A program made the position numbers and the translations under genes. Under the pieces are notes generated by a model, which was not told the origin of the DNA, searched no databases, and saw nothing but the letters and a program-made list of their open reading frames with translations. A stretch of 64,000 bases of DNA from Pseudoalteromonas phenolica (GTDB lineage Bacteria; Pseudomonadota; Gammaproteobacteria; Enterobacterales; Alteromonadaceae). The stretch spans positions 1-64,000 of the forward strand of contig NZ_CP013187.1 in assembly GCF_001444405.1 (NCBI RefSeq). Direction: 5' to 3'. Positions 9,662 through 18,623 of this stretch are shown here, piece by piece (the stretch's first letter is position 1; each line of letters starts with the position of its first letter).

Positions 9662-10102
9662 ATGAAAAAACTATCCGCAGCGTTAATGGCTTTATTACTT
9701 TCTGCGTGTTCGAGTCAGGTATATGTTCCAGGCCAAGAGACTATTCAGCCGAATGTAAAACCCCTTGATAGAGATATGTATCTGCGTGGTGACTTCACCT
9801 TATGGGATGCAGAACCTCACTATAAACTGGGCGCACAAGAACCGGGTATTTACACGGTACGCGCAAAGTTTATGACGCCGGGCAAAGTGTATGAATTTAA
9901 AATTGCTGATGAGTCTTGGACTAAAGGTTTCAACTGTGGTTATCAGTCGTCAGGTTCACTGCAATTAAATAAACCAATACCAGCGAACTGTGACACGGTA
10001 TATAACTACTTTAGTTTTGCACCGAGTAAAAAGGGCTGGTACACCATTACCTTTGATTATCGAAATTCGGCATCACCTATGGTCATGGTGAGTAAAGGGT
10101 AA
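9662..10102 (+). CDS. Predicted lipoprotein of unknown function
   Basis: 146-aa protein with a lipoprotein signal peptide: KK, a hydrophobic stretch, then lipobox LSAC with Cys16 as the lipidated residue. The mature part is about 130 residues, predicted all-beta, with YLRGDFTLWDAEPHYKL and a closing strand GWYTITFDYRN. This pattern loosely resembles the early-set/CBM48-like or SusE/F carbohydrate-binding folds (RGDF..W). That resemblance is an inference and no function is established. Monocistronic, with AGAGGA upstream of the ATG and a shared terminator with tusA. Confidence 0.85.
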   Translation: MKKLSAALMALLLSACSSQVYVPGQETIQPNVKPLDRDMYLRGDFTLWDAEPHYKLGAQEPGIYTVRAKFMTPGKVYEFKIADESWTKGFNCGYQSSGSLQLNKPIPANCDTVYNYFSFAPSKKGWYTITFDYRNSASPMVMVSKG

Positions 10103-10123
10103 GTTAAAGCGAATGAATGCTTT

Positions 10124-10151
10124 ACAAAAAAGGGCTATTTGCCCTTTTTTA
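10124..10151. terminator. Bidirectional terminator between the lipoprotein gene and tusA
   Basis: Stem AAAAAAGGGC / GCCCTTTTTT around TATTT, with A and T tracts on both sides, so it can stop transcription in both directions. It overlaps the last codons of tusA on the minus strand. Confidence 0.8.
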
Positions 10152-10374
10152 CTAGGTAACGGAAAGGTGCTTGTTCAACTTCTTTGGCAACCAATGTATG
10201 GTCCATAAATTCACAGAAACTTGGAATATCACGGGTGGTTGATGGATCATCAGCGATAATTAATAACGTTTCACCATCAGACATTTTTCTCACCGCACCA
10301 CGCACCATCATCACAGGCTCAGGACAACGAAGACCGATTGCATCTAATGTATGATCGGGATTAGAAAATGGCAT
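10135..10374 (-). CDS. tusA: Sulfurtransferase TusA
   Basis: Small sulfur carrier that takes persulfide sulfur from IscS and passes it on for tRNA 2-thiouridine synthesis. The 79-aa product matches E. coli TusA throughout (LDAIGLRCPEPVMMVRGAVR; DDPSTTRDIPSFCEFMDH). The acceptor cysteine is in the LRCPEP motif (Cys17). I use the ATG at 10374, which follows AGAGAG at good spacing. An upstream in-frame TTG at 10392 would add six residues without a better ribosome site. Confidence 0.95.
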   Translation of the reverse strand: MPFSNPDHTLDAIGLRCPEPVMMVRGAVRKMSDGETLLIIADDPSTTRDIPSFCEFMDHTLVAKEVEQAPFRYLVKKGK

Positions 10375-10488
10375 GGTGACTCTCTTAAACAAGCTAAAAA
10401 TAGGGCGAATATTTTACCCACTGCGCGATGACAAATAAACCATCACAAGCTGCTAATTTGAGCTTTATAGAGATTTAGAACTCAAAAC

Positions 10489-10523
10489 GAAAAAAGGCAA
10501 AGCGTTTTCACACTTTGCCTTTG
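10489..10523 (-). terminator. Intrinsic terminator for fadBA
   Basis: On the minus strand, AAAGGCAAAG pairs with CTTTGCCTTT across a 10-nt loop and is followed by a T run. It lies about 125 bp past the fadA stop. A second hairpin without a T run (AACAGTT / AACTGTT) is at 10615-10641, between it and fadA. Confidence 0.85.
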
Positions 10524-10647
10524 TACCAGCATTCATGACTGAAATACTGGTTCACCAAGTTGAGTTTTGCGTTTTGAATAATTTCTCGACAAGAGAAATG
10601 AGCGCAAGCGCTGTAACAGTTCACTCAGTAAGTAAACTGTTTTAGGC

Positions 10648-11820
10648 TTATTCTACACGCTCAAACACCGTTGCGATGCCTTGGCCTAAACCAATGCACA
10701 TGGTGGCTAAACCATATTTTGCACCTTTGTCTTCCATCAAGTGGATAAGTGACGTACTGATACGTGAACCCGAACAACCCAGTGGGTGACCTAGGGCTAT
10801 CGCACCACCATTTAGATTCACTTTCTCGTCCGCCACTTCAAGTAGACCAAGATCTTTCAATACAGGTAGAGACTGTGCAGCAAATGCTTCGTTAAGCTCG
10901 GCTACATCAATATCATCAATCGTGATACCTGCTTGCTTAAGAGCCTTCTTACTTGCCGGAACCGGACCGTAACCCATGATTGATGGATCGCAGCCTGCAA
11001 CCGCCATTGACTTAACACGGGCACGAATAGGTAAGCCTAATGCTTTGGCTTTCTCTTCGCTCATTACGAGCATCACAGATGCACCATCTGACAGTGCTGA
11101 TGAAGTTCCCGCAGTTACCGTGCCTGACGCTGGGTTAAACACAGGGCGAAGTTGCGATAAACCTTCAAGTGTTGTCTCTGGACGAATGACTTCGTCGTTT
11201 TCTACTAATACCGGCACGCCATCATCATCATGACCTTCAGTTGGTAAAATTTCACGAGCGAAACGACCTTCAACGGTCGCTGCATGTGCACGTTGGTGTG
11301 AACGTACCGCGAACGCATCTTGTTGCTCACGGCTGATACCATGAATCGTTGCAAGGTACTCAGCGGTTAAACCCATTGAGCCTGCAGCTTGTGCCACTGA
11401 AGTTGATAAGCCAGGGTGAAAATCAACACCGTGTGTCATAGGTACATGACCCATGTGCTCAACACCACCAATCAGGTAAGTGTCACCAGCACCAGTCATG
11501 ATTGCGCGCGCAGCATCATGCAGTGCTTGCATTGATGAGCCACATAAGCGGTTAACGGTAACCGCTGGCACTGTGTGAGGAATACCAGCAAGCAGTGCCG
11601 CATTTCGCGCCACGTTAAAGCCTTGCTCAAGCGTTTGTTGAACACAACCCCAATAAATATCGTCGATGCTTGCAGGATCAACTTGTGGGTTACGCTCAAG
11701 AATACCTTTCATTAGGTGTGCACTTAAGTCTTCTGCGCGACGGTGTTTGAACACACCGTTTTTAGAGCGGCCCATTGGCGTACGAAGACAATCAACGATT
11801 ACTGCATTTTGCATAGTCAT
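10648..11820 (-). CDS. fadA: 3-ketoacyl-CoA thiolase FadA
   Basis: Thiolase that cleaves 3-ketoacyl-CoA to acetyl-CoA in the last step of fatty acid beta-oxidation; beta subunit of the FadBA complex. The product is about 390 aa, as in the family. The nucleophilic cysteine is in VNRLCGSSMQALHDAARAIM and the C-terminal active-site cysteine is in CIGLGQGIA; NEAFAAQ and GGAIALGHPLGCSG are also present. The open frame extends back to 11901 inside fadB, but family alignment begins at the ATG at 11820 (MTMQNAVIVDCLRTPMGRSK), one base past the fadB stop. Confidence 0.96.
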   Translation of the reverse strand: MTMQNAVIVDCLRTPMGRSKNGVFKHRRAEDLSAHLMKGILERNPQVDPASIDDIYWGCVQQTLEQGFNVARNAALLAGIPHTVPAVTVNRLCGSSMQALHDAARAIMTGAGDTYLIGGVEHMGHVPMTHGVDFHPGLSTSVAQAAGSMGLTAEYLATIHGISREQQDAFAVRSHQRAHAATVEGRFAREILPTEGHDDDGVPVLVENDEVIRPETTLEGLSQLRPVFNPASGTVTAGTSSALSDGASVMLVMSEEKAKALGLPIRARVKSMAVAGCDPSIMGYGPVPASKKALKQAGITIDDIDVAELNEAFAAQSLPVLKDLGLLEVADEKVNLNGGAIALGHPLGCSGSRISTSLIHLMEDKGAKYGLATMCIGLGQGIATVFERVE

Positions 11821-11821
11821 G

Positions 11822-13984
11822 TTATTGGCCCTCCACGGCATAGAATACTTTACCTTCAGTCGCCCATTGACGCGTCTGTTCTGATACTTGGTAAATCTCA
11901 CCTAGATGTGCGTACTTGTCAGCCATAGCAACAAAGTTAGCTAGGCCAATTTGATCTAGGTAACGGAATGCACCGCCTCTGAATGGAGGGAAACCAATAC
12001 CATAAATAAGTGCCATATCAGCTTCTTGTGGAGAAGCGACAATGCCTTCTTGTAAGCATAGTAGGACTTCGTTGATCATTGGCACCATACAACGCTCAAT
12101 GATGGTTTGTTTATCAAACTCAGTTGCCGCATCGCAAATGCTGCTTAGTAGTGCAACTGCGTCAGCGTCTTTGCTCTTCTTAAGGCGACCGCGACGATCT
12201 GGTGCATATTTGTAGAAACCTTTTTGGTTCTTTTGACCAAAACGCTCAGCATTAGCAAGTACCGCAACCGGATCTTTATCTTGGCGAGCCATGCGAGTAG
12301 GGAAGCCATCGGCCATCACACCCGTACAATGATTTGCTGTATCGATACCGACAACGTCTAGTAGGTATGCCGGACCCATAGGCCAACCAAATACGTTTTC
12401 CATGACTTTATCTACTTTAGTAAAGTCAGCGCCTTCAACAACGAGTTTGCTGAAACCTGCAAAGTAAGGGAAAAGTACACGGTTAACAAAGAAACCTGGG
12501 CAGTCATTTACTACGATAGGTGATTTGCCAAGTTTTAGTGCGTAATCAACCACGGCTGCAACGGTTTCATCTGAAGTCTTTTCACCACGGATGATCTCAA
12601 CAAGCGGCATTTTCGGCACAGGGTTGAAGAAGTGCATACCACAGAAGTGCTCTGGCTTTTCTAGTGCTTCAGCCAGTTCATCAATACGGATTGTCGATGT
12701 GTTCGAGGTTAAAATTGTGCCTTCAGGTAATTGCTTTTCAAGCCCTGCAAGTACTGTTTTCTTAACTTGTGGATGTTCAACAACGGCTTCAACCACAATG
12801 TCAGAGCCCGCTAAATCAGCATCATTCAGTGTTGGTTTGATCTTACCTAGCGTGCCAACCATCTTGTCTAGTTTCATGTGACCGCGTTCTACTTTCTTAC
12901 CAAGTAGTGTTGCCGCTTCATTCATGCCTAGATCAAGGGCCGCTTGGTTGATGTCTTTCATGACAATCGGCGTCCCTTTATAAGCAGATTGGTAAGCGAT
13001 ACCACCACCCATGATACCTGCACCCAGTACTGCCGCTTGTTTAATCTCTGTAGAAGATTGTTTCGCTTGTTTCTTCGCAACACCTTTGATGTATTGGTCT
13101 GCTAAGAAAATACCCGTTTGCGCGGCTGCTTCTGCTGTTTTAGCCAATTTTGCAAAGTTGGCATTTTCAATTGCCATTGCTTCATCGCGTGTTGCATTGG
13201 CAGCGGCTTTAATTGTTCTTACAGCCATCACAGGTGCAGGGTAGTGACCTTTGGTTTTACCCATCACTAGACCTTCAGCCATTGCGAAGCTCATGCCTTG
13301 CTCAACGCGGTTTAGTTTCAGTGGGTCAAGTTTTAGCTGACGTTTTGCACGCCAATCAAGTTTGCCAGCAACAGCTTGCTCAAGAGTTTTAACTGCTGCT
13401 TCAACTAATTTGTCTTTTGCAACCACACCGTCTACAGCACCGACTTTCAATGCGTCTGCTGCACGGTTTTCTTTACCTGTGGTGATCCACGTCATGGCAT
13501 TATCAGCACCGATAATACGTGGTAAGCGAACTGTACCACCGAAACCAGGCATGATCCCTAATTTAACTTCTGGTAGGCCGATTTTTGCGTTTTGACTTGC
13601 GATACGGTAATCCGTTGCAAGTAACCATTCACACCCACCGCCAAGTGCAAGGCCATCAATAGCAGATGCAGTTGGGAACGGAAGGTCTTCGATGGCATCG
13701 AAAATATCTGTTGCTGACTTGATCCAACCAACTAGTTCTTCTTCTGGGCGTTGGAAAGTCGGTAAGAATTCAAAAATGTCGGCGCCGATGATGAAATGGT
13801 CTTTATCACTGGTGAAAACCATCGCCGCGATATCATCGCGTTGGCTAAGTTCGGCAAATGCTTTGCCACATTCTTGTAGGGTTTGCTGAGAGAGTTTGTT
13901 TACCGAACCTGGCATACAGAACTTAAACTCAGCGATATTGCCTTTGTAAAAATCAACAACAAAGGACTCGCTCTTGTATAACAT
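11822..13984 (-). CDS. fadB: Fatty acid oxidation complex alpha subunit FadB
   Basis: Multifunctional enoyl-CoA hydratase/isomerase and 3-hydroxyacyl-CoA dehydrogenase. The 720-aa product begins MLYKSESFVVDFYKGNIAEF, as in E. coli FadB. The N-terminal crotonase half shows IDGLALGGGCEWLLATDYRI and MPGFGGTVRLPR. The dehydrogenase half starts with the NAD-binding motif GAGIMGGGIA near residue 320 and has GMHFFNPVPKMPLVEII. It is first in the fadBA operon. A FadR-like palindrome at 14006-14022 suggests control by fatty acyl-CoA. Confidence 0.97.
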   Translation of the reverse strand: MLYKSESFVVDFYKGNIAEFKFCMPGSVNKLSQQTLQECGKAFAELSQRDDIAAMVFTSDKDHFIIGADIFEFLPTFQRPEEELVGWIKSATDIFDAIEDLPFPTASAIDGLALGGGCEWLLATDYRIASQNAKIGLPEVKLGIMPGFGGTVRLPRIIGADNAMTWITTGKENRAADALKVGAVDGVVAKDKLVEAAVKTLEQAVAGKLDWRAKRQLKLDPLKLNRVEQGMSFAMAEGLVMGKTKGHYPAPVMAVRTIKAAANATRDEAMAIENANFAKLAKTAEAAAQTGIFLADQYIKGVAKKQAKQSSTEIKQAAVLGAGIMGGGIAYQSAYKGTPIVMKDINQAALDLGMNEAATLLGKKVERGHMKLDKMVGTLGKIKPTLNDADLAGSDIVVEAVVEHPQVKKTVLAGLEKQLPEGTILTSNTSTIRIDELAEALEKPEHFCGMHFFNPVPKMPLVEIIRGEKTSDETVAAVVDYALKLGKSPIVVNDCPGFFVNRVLFPYFAGFSKLVVEGADFTKVDKVMENVFGWPMGPAYLLDVVGIDTANHCTGVMADGFPTRMARQDKDPVAVLANAERFGQKNQKGFYKYAPDRRGRLKKSKDADAVALLSSICDAATEFDKQTIIERCMVPMINEVLLCLQEGIVASPQEADMALIYGIGFPPFRGGAFRYLDQIGLANFVAMADKYAHLGEIYQVSEQTRQWATEGKVFYAVEGQ

Positions 13985-14348
13985 GCTTGTTCTCCCGTGT
14001 TATCACACTGGTACGATGAGTTGTTAATTTACTCAGTTTGGACCCTTTAAATTAAAATTGCAATGAAAAATTTACCAGAGGTTTACGCCTGCCTTAAAAA
14101 TTTGCAGTTGAGCTGCTAAGGTGGTTGAGTGACACAATGCTCAAGTCATTTTTACCCTGATGGCGTTTGGTCTTGATAACGGTCGATGTACAAACTTGGT
14201 TTGTGTTTTTTATTGATGTGTTATTTGTGCGTAGAACCAATGCCCTTGAGTACATTTATTCATCTTAGAGATAGCCAAGTTTAGGCAAGATGAATGCATT
14301 AATACTTATCTCATTCATTAATTTAAAATTTAAAGTGTAAAGGTCATT
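13985..14348. other. Divergent fadB/slt intergenic region
   Basis: 364 bp without a gene. It contains the FadR-like site in the fadB leader and, nearer slt, a 9-bp inverted repeat ATTCATCTT / AAGATGAAT at 14258-14295. No small ORF with a convincing ribosome site and no RNA gene was recognised. Confidence 0.6.
14006..14022. promoter_or_regulatory. Candidate FadR operator in the fadB leader
   Basis: CACTGGTACGATGAGTT shares the core CTGGTACGA with the E. coli fadB FadR site (CTGGTACGACCAG) and has a degraded right half. It lies 22 bp upstream of the fadB ATG, a position where binding would repress. A fadR gene was not seen in this window. Confidence 0.5.
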
Positions 14349-16235
14349 ATGAAATCTTGGATCATGACCATTGCCGCTACCAGCCTTGGCGCATTTAGCT
14401 GGTTTTCTTCTGCGAGCAATGATCATCAAGCATTTAAAGATGCTGAAAAAGTTGCACGTTCAGGTAATTACGAAGCGTTTAAAGCGGCGATCAACGACTT
14501 AGATCACCCGCTCAAACCGTATGCTGAACTGGCGTTTTATAAACGTTACCCTCGCCTCAAATATCAGCAAGACATCAGCCATTATTTAAGTGTCTACGAT
14601 AACACGCCGTTAGAGTGGCCGGTGCGCAAGAGCTGGCTCGAGTATTTGCAGCGTCGTGGAAAAAAAGCGCTCTTTGTTGAGTATTACCAGCCCACCAGCA
14701 ATGCTGAGTTACAATGCTACTATTTACAGTATCAAATTGATTTAGGTGCACCGAAAGCACAGCTGCTTGATCAAGTTGATGCACTTTGGACGGTCGGAAA
14801 GTCTCAGCCTAAAGCGTGCGATAAGTTATTTAGAGTATGGCGAAAAGACGGGCGTATGACACAAGCTTTGGTGTGGCAGCGTATCACTAAAGCGGCGCAG
14901 GGCGGGCAAGTTGCGCTGTTGCCTTATTTAAAAACGTTGCTCCCTAAAAAAGAAGCTTACTTGGCTGATTTATATAAAGCAGTCAGGCGTGACCCAAGTG
15001 CCTCTGCAGGCTTATATCGGTATAAGAAGCGCTCAAGTAAAGAGGCTGAAATCGCGGTTTATGGTGTTAAACGTCTTATTTGGCGAGACCAAAAGCTGGC
15101 GCTGAGAGCATGGGACAAACTACAAGGTATGTTTACATTCAGCCAAGCGCAAAAAGATGCAGTGGCGTATCGCTTTGCATTGGCTTTGGCATCAAAAGGG
15201 CATGATGATGCACGCTTTTGGCTAAACAAAGTACCAGAAGAGTTACAAGATACTAAACTGCGCCAGTGGATGATGGCCAATATGCTCAAAGAGCAAGATT
15301 GGGCAGGGATTGTGGCTTTATTTACGGGGATGAAGAACTTAAGTAACGGCCAACAATATTGGCTTGCTTATAGTTACAATCAGCGTGGTGAGCCTGAAAA
15401 AGCACAGCAGTTATGGCAGCCTTTGGCGGTAAAGCGTGATTATTATGGCTTTTTAGCCGCGGCACGTTTAAATATGCCTGTGTCGTTGAATAAGCAAACC
15501 CTAGATGTACCACAACCCATCATTGATAAGGTGTCTCAGGCACCGGGCTTTTTGAGAGCGAAAGCCCTTTATGAGCTTGAGCGTTTTACTTCTGCACGCA
15601 GAGAATGGAATTATCTCACCAACACTTCAAGTAATGCCGAGAAGCTGGCTGCATCGGTTCTCGCTGCAGATCTTGAGTGGTATGACAGTGCTATCCGTAC
15701 TTTAGCAGAGATTAAAGCGTGGAATTATGTCGACCTACGATTCCCAATGGCCTTCGAAGCGTTATTCACGCGCTACAGTAAGCGTAATCATGTGGACCTA
15801 GCGTGGAGTATAGCTATATCTCGTAGAGAAAGTTCGTTTGCGCCAGATGCGGTGTCTCATGCTAATGCACATGGCTTAATGCAATTATTGCCGAGTACGG
15901 CTCGATACGTTAGCAAGCAAAAAGTCTCTAAACGTCAGCTTTATAAGCCAGCCACTAATATTCGTTTAGGTACCGATTACTTAGAGTATTTAAAGAAAAA
16001 GAATGGTGGCAATGAGATTTTAGCTACGGCTTCTTATAACGCGGGGTATCATCGAATTAAGCGCTGGTTACCCGAGCAAGGTATGCCAGCTGAGTTATGG
16101 ATAGAGCTCATTCCATTTAAAGAAACCCGAAACTATGTGAAAAACGTGATGGCATATCGTCAGGTTTATCACACTAAGTTGGGTCGAGAGGGCAATATAT
16201 TGGCCCCAATCTTGGATATGAAAATAGAGAAGTAA
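14349..16235 (+). CDS. slt: Soluble lytic murein transglycosylase
   Basis: Periplasmic enzyme that cleaves peptidoglycan glycan strands with 1,6-anhydro product formation. The 628-aa product has a signal peptide (about 1-23), a long alpha-helical superhelical region (about 25-460) and a C-terminal SLT domain. The catalytic glutamate is Glu494 in AISRRESSFAPDA, followed by ANAHGLMQLLPSTARYVSKQ and ILATASYNAGYHRI. It diverges from fadB and stands before pepQ. Length is close to E. coli Slt70 (645 aa including signal). Confidence 0.95.
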   Translation: MKSWIMTIAATSLGAFSWFSSASNDHQAFKDAEKVARSGNYEAFKAAINDLDHPLKPYAELAFYKRYPRLKYQQDISHYLSVYDNTPLEWPVRKSWLEYLQRRGKKALFVEYYQPTSNAELQCYYLQYQIDLGAPKAQLLDQVDALWTVGKSQPKACDKLFRVWRKDGRMTQALVWQRITKAAQGGQVALLPYLKTLLPKKEAYLADLYKAVRRDPSASAGLYRYKKRSSKEAEIAVYGVKRLIWRDQKLALRAWDKLQGMFTFSQAQKDAVAYRFALALASKGHDDARFWLNKVPEELQDTKLRQWMMANMLKEQDWAGIVALFTGMKNLSNGQQYWLAYSYNQRGEPEKAQQLWQPLAVKRDYYGFLAAARLNMPVSLNKQTLDVPQPIIDKVSQAPGFLRAKALYELERFTSARREWNYLTNTSSNAEKLAASVLAADLEWYDSAIRTLAEIKAWNYVDLRFPMAFEALFTRYSKRNHVDLAWSIAISRRESSFAPDAVSHANAHGLMQLLPSTARYVSKQKVSKRQLYKPATNIRLGTDYLEYLKKKNGGNEILATASYNAGYHRIKRWLPEQGMPAELWIELIPFKETRNYVKNVMAYRQVYHTKLGREGNILAPILDMKIEK

Positions 16236-16326
16236 GTGAAGCTGGCAATCTAGCGTGTTGGCTGGATTGCATTTCTGGCCTTATGCTAGACTGGCAAAAT
16301 GAAAAACCAAACGAAATGGGTACACC

Positions 16327-17649
16327 ATGGAACAATTAGCACATTTATACGCTGAGCATATTGCAACATTGCAGCAGCGCACCAAAACCATTATTGAGCG
16401 AGAAGGCTTAGATGGCTTAGTGATCCACTCTGGACAAGCAAAGCGCCAGTTTTTAGATGACATGTATTATCCGTTTAAGGTGAACCCTCAGTTTAAAGCT
16501 TGGTTACCTGTGATCGATAATCCACATTGTTGGATTGTGGTAAACGGCGAAGATAAGCCTAAACTCATTTTTTATCGTCCGGTCGATTTCTGGCATAAAG
16601 TGCCTGATGAGCCGAGTGACTTCTGGGCTGAGTATTTTGATATCCAGCTATTATTACAGCCAGATCAGGTAGAAAAGTATCTACCATACGATAAAGAAAA
16701 GTTTGCTTACATTGGTGAGTACTTAGAAGTGGCACAGGCATTAGGTTTTACCAATGTAAACCCTGAGCCGGTAATGAACTACTTGCACTTCCACCGTGCT
16801 TACAAAACGCAATATGAATTAACTTGTCTACGTGAAGCAAACCGTCTAGCTGTGTTAGGTCATAAAGCTGCACGCGATACGTTTTATGCGGGTGGCTCAG
16901 AGTTTGCGATTCAACAAGCTTACCTAAACGCTACGCAGCATATGGAAAATGACACGCCATACGGCAACATTGTGGCGCTTAATGAAAACTGTGCAATCTT
17001 GCACTACACGCATTTTGACCGCAAAGCACCTGCTAAGCATTTATCTTTCTTAATTGATGCAGGCGCAAACTTTAACGGTTATGCGTCTGATATTACCCGT
17101 ACGTATGATTTTGAAAGAAAAGGTGAGTTTGCTGAGCTGATTAAAGTTCTGAACGATCATCAAATTGAGTTAGGTAAAGGTTTACAGCCGGGCAAACTAT
17201 ATGGTGATTTACATATAGAGTGTCATAAGCGCATAGCGCAAACCTTAGCGGACTTTAAAATTGTAAATCTTGCGGCAGATGACATTGTGGCTAAAGGCAT
17301 TACTTCAACATTCTTCCCACATGGTTTAGGTCACCATTTAGGTTTGCAAGTGCATGATATGGGTGGTTTCATGGCTGATGAAGCAGGTACGCACCAAGCG
17401 CCACCTGAAGGCCATCCATTCTTACGTTGCACACGCAAGATTGAAGCAAACCAAGTGTTCACTATCGAGCCTGGTTTATACTTCATCGATTCACTACTCG
17501 GTGATTTATCGAAGACGGATAATAACCAATACATTAATTGGGAAAAGGTTGACGCATTCAAGCCATATGGTGGTATTCGTATCGAAGACAACATCATTGT
17601 GCATGACGATCGTCTAGAAAATATGACGCGTGATTTAGACTTAGACTAA
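16327..17649 (+). CDS. pepQ: Xaa-Pro dipeptidase
   Basis: Cytosolic metallopeptidase (M24B) that hydrolyses dipeptides with C-terminal proline. The 440-aa product has the pita-bread-fold metal ligands: Asp in SFLIDAGANF and SDITRTY, His in FFPHGLGHHLGLQVHDMGGF, and Glu in FTIEPGLYF and GGIRIEDNIIV. Residues before about 160 form the N-terminal creatinase-like domain. The order slt, pepQ, yigZ, trkH resembles the E. coli fadBA-pepQ-yigZ-trkH neighbourhood. Confidence 0.96.
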   Translation: MEQLAHLYAEHIATLQQRTKTIIEREGLDGLVIHSGQAKRQFLDDMYYPFKVNPQFKAWLPVIDNPHCWIVVNGEDKPKLIFYRPVDFWHKVPDEPSDFWAEYFDIQLLLQPDQVEKYLPYDKEKFAYIGEYLEVAQALGFTNVNPEPVMNYLHFHRAYKTQYELTCLREANRLAVLGHKAARDTFYAGGSEFAIQQAYLNATQHMENDTPYGNIVALNENCAILHYTHFDRKAPAKHLSFLIDAGANFNGYASDITRTYDFERKGEFAELIKVLNDHQIELGKGLQPGKLYGDLHIECHKRIAQTLADFKIVNLAADDIVAKGITSTFFPHGLGHHLGLQVHDMGGFMADEAGTHQAPPEGHPFLRCTRKIEANQVFTIEPGLYFIDSLLGDLSKTDNNQYINWEKVDAFKPYGGIRIEDNIIVHDDRLENMTRDLDLD

Positions 17650-17685
17650 TTAAGTCGACGCATTGAAACGAAATTCGTTACACTA

Positions 17686-17715
17686 ACGGGAAGCAGTTGC
17701 TTCCCGTTTTTTATT
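17686..17715 (+). terminator. Intrinsic terminator after pepQ
   Basis: Stem ACGGGAAGCA / TGCTTCCCGT with loop GT, followed by TTTTTATT, about 35 bp past the pepQ stop. Confidence 0.85.
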
Positions 17716-17725
17716 AAAGAATCTA

Positions 17726-17935
17726 ATACCAATCCTCTTAATTAAGTGATCTATTTTGAGGCAAGGAAAGCTTGTCGATAACGCCGCTCACGCCTCCTGC
17801 TATCGCTGAGGTACCTACTTCCATGTAGGCAAGGCGAAAATTTTGCTATTTAGTTATTCTAAATGAGAAATTTTTAACGCGGTTAGCGGCAGCTTTAATC
17901 CCTCAAAATGATTAAGTATTATTGAGGATTGGTAT
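17726..17935 (+). repeat. Interspersed inverted-repeat element, copy 1 (MITE-like)
   Basis: 210-bp non-coding element with perfect 12-bp terminal inverted repeats, ATACCAATCCTC at the left and its complement at the right. Related copies lie at 47253-47414 and 52822-52983. This copy carries about 48 extra bases (about 17784-17831), including a small hairpin CCTAC/GTAGG, absent from the other two. No transposase is present; it is probably mobilised in trans or is a relic. Confidence 0.85.
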
Positions 17936-17956
17936 AAATATTGGACCCCCAACTTT

Positions 17957-18571
17957 ATGTCAGAATTCTATATTCCGAGCGAATCCATTAGTCATCATGA
18001 AGAAATTAAGAAGAGCACTTTTTTAGTGCATATTGCGCATACGCCAACCATTGAGTCTGCGAAAGCCTTTATTAAGAAGATCAATGATGACTACCCAGAT
18101 GCCAGACATAATTGTTGGGCACATGTGGCAGGGGCGCCAGGGGGGAGTCATGTTTATGGTTTCTCGGATGATGGCGAGCCCAATGGCACTGCGGGCAAAC
18201 CTATGTTGAATGTGCTTATTGGCTCTGGGCTTGGTGAAATAACCGCAGTAACAACCCGTTACTTTGGCGGCATTAAGCTGGGCACGGGCGGTTTAGTGCG
18301 AGCTTATGGCGGCACGCTAAACAATGCCCTTGAGGTACTAAAAACAACATTGAAAGTGCCTGCAACAGAGCTGATAGGGCGATCGGATTATGCGTTGCAG
18401 GGAGTTATTGAGCAGTATTTAAATACCCATTTCACTATTCTGAAGCTTGATAAAAGCTATGACTCAGCGGTGAATTGGCAAATCAGCATTGATAGTCGAC
18501 AAGTTGAACAAGCACAGCAAGAAATTTTTGATTTAACCCATGGAGTGGTTGAGTTAGTCTGTAAAGAGTAA
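17957..18571 (+). CDS. yigZ: IMPACT/YigZ family protein
   Basis: 204-aa member of the UPF0029/IMPACT family. The N-terminal domain has the signature around GGSHVYGFSDDGEPNGTAGKPM and TTRYFGGIKLGTGGLVRAYG. The C-terminal half is the DUF1949 ferredoxin-like domain. The eukaryotic relative regulates GCN2, but the bacterial role is not settled. The gene lies just after repeat copy 1 and 52 bp before trkH, probably co-transcribed with it. Confidence 0.93.
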   Translation: MSEFYIPSESISHHEEIKKSTFLVHIAHTPTIESAKAFIKKINDDYPDARHNCWAHVAGAPGGSHVYGFSDDGEPNGTAGKPMLNVLIGSGLGEITAVTTRYFGGIKLGTGGLVRAYGGTLNNALEVLKTTLKVPATELIGRSDYALQGVIEQYLNTHFTILKLDKSYDSAVNWQISIDSRQVEQAQQEIFDLTHGVVELVCKE

Positions 18572-18623
18572 GACAATCAAGTAATAACACTCTGTCATTC
18601 TTATTTTTGAAGCGTAACGCAGC

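Noticed and set aside
11821..11901. N-terminal extension of FadA into fadB
   Set aside because: The extra 27 codons are out-of-frame fadB sequence; family alignment and the ATG at 11820 fix the start.
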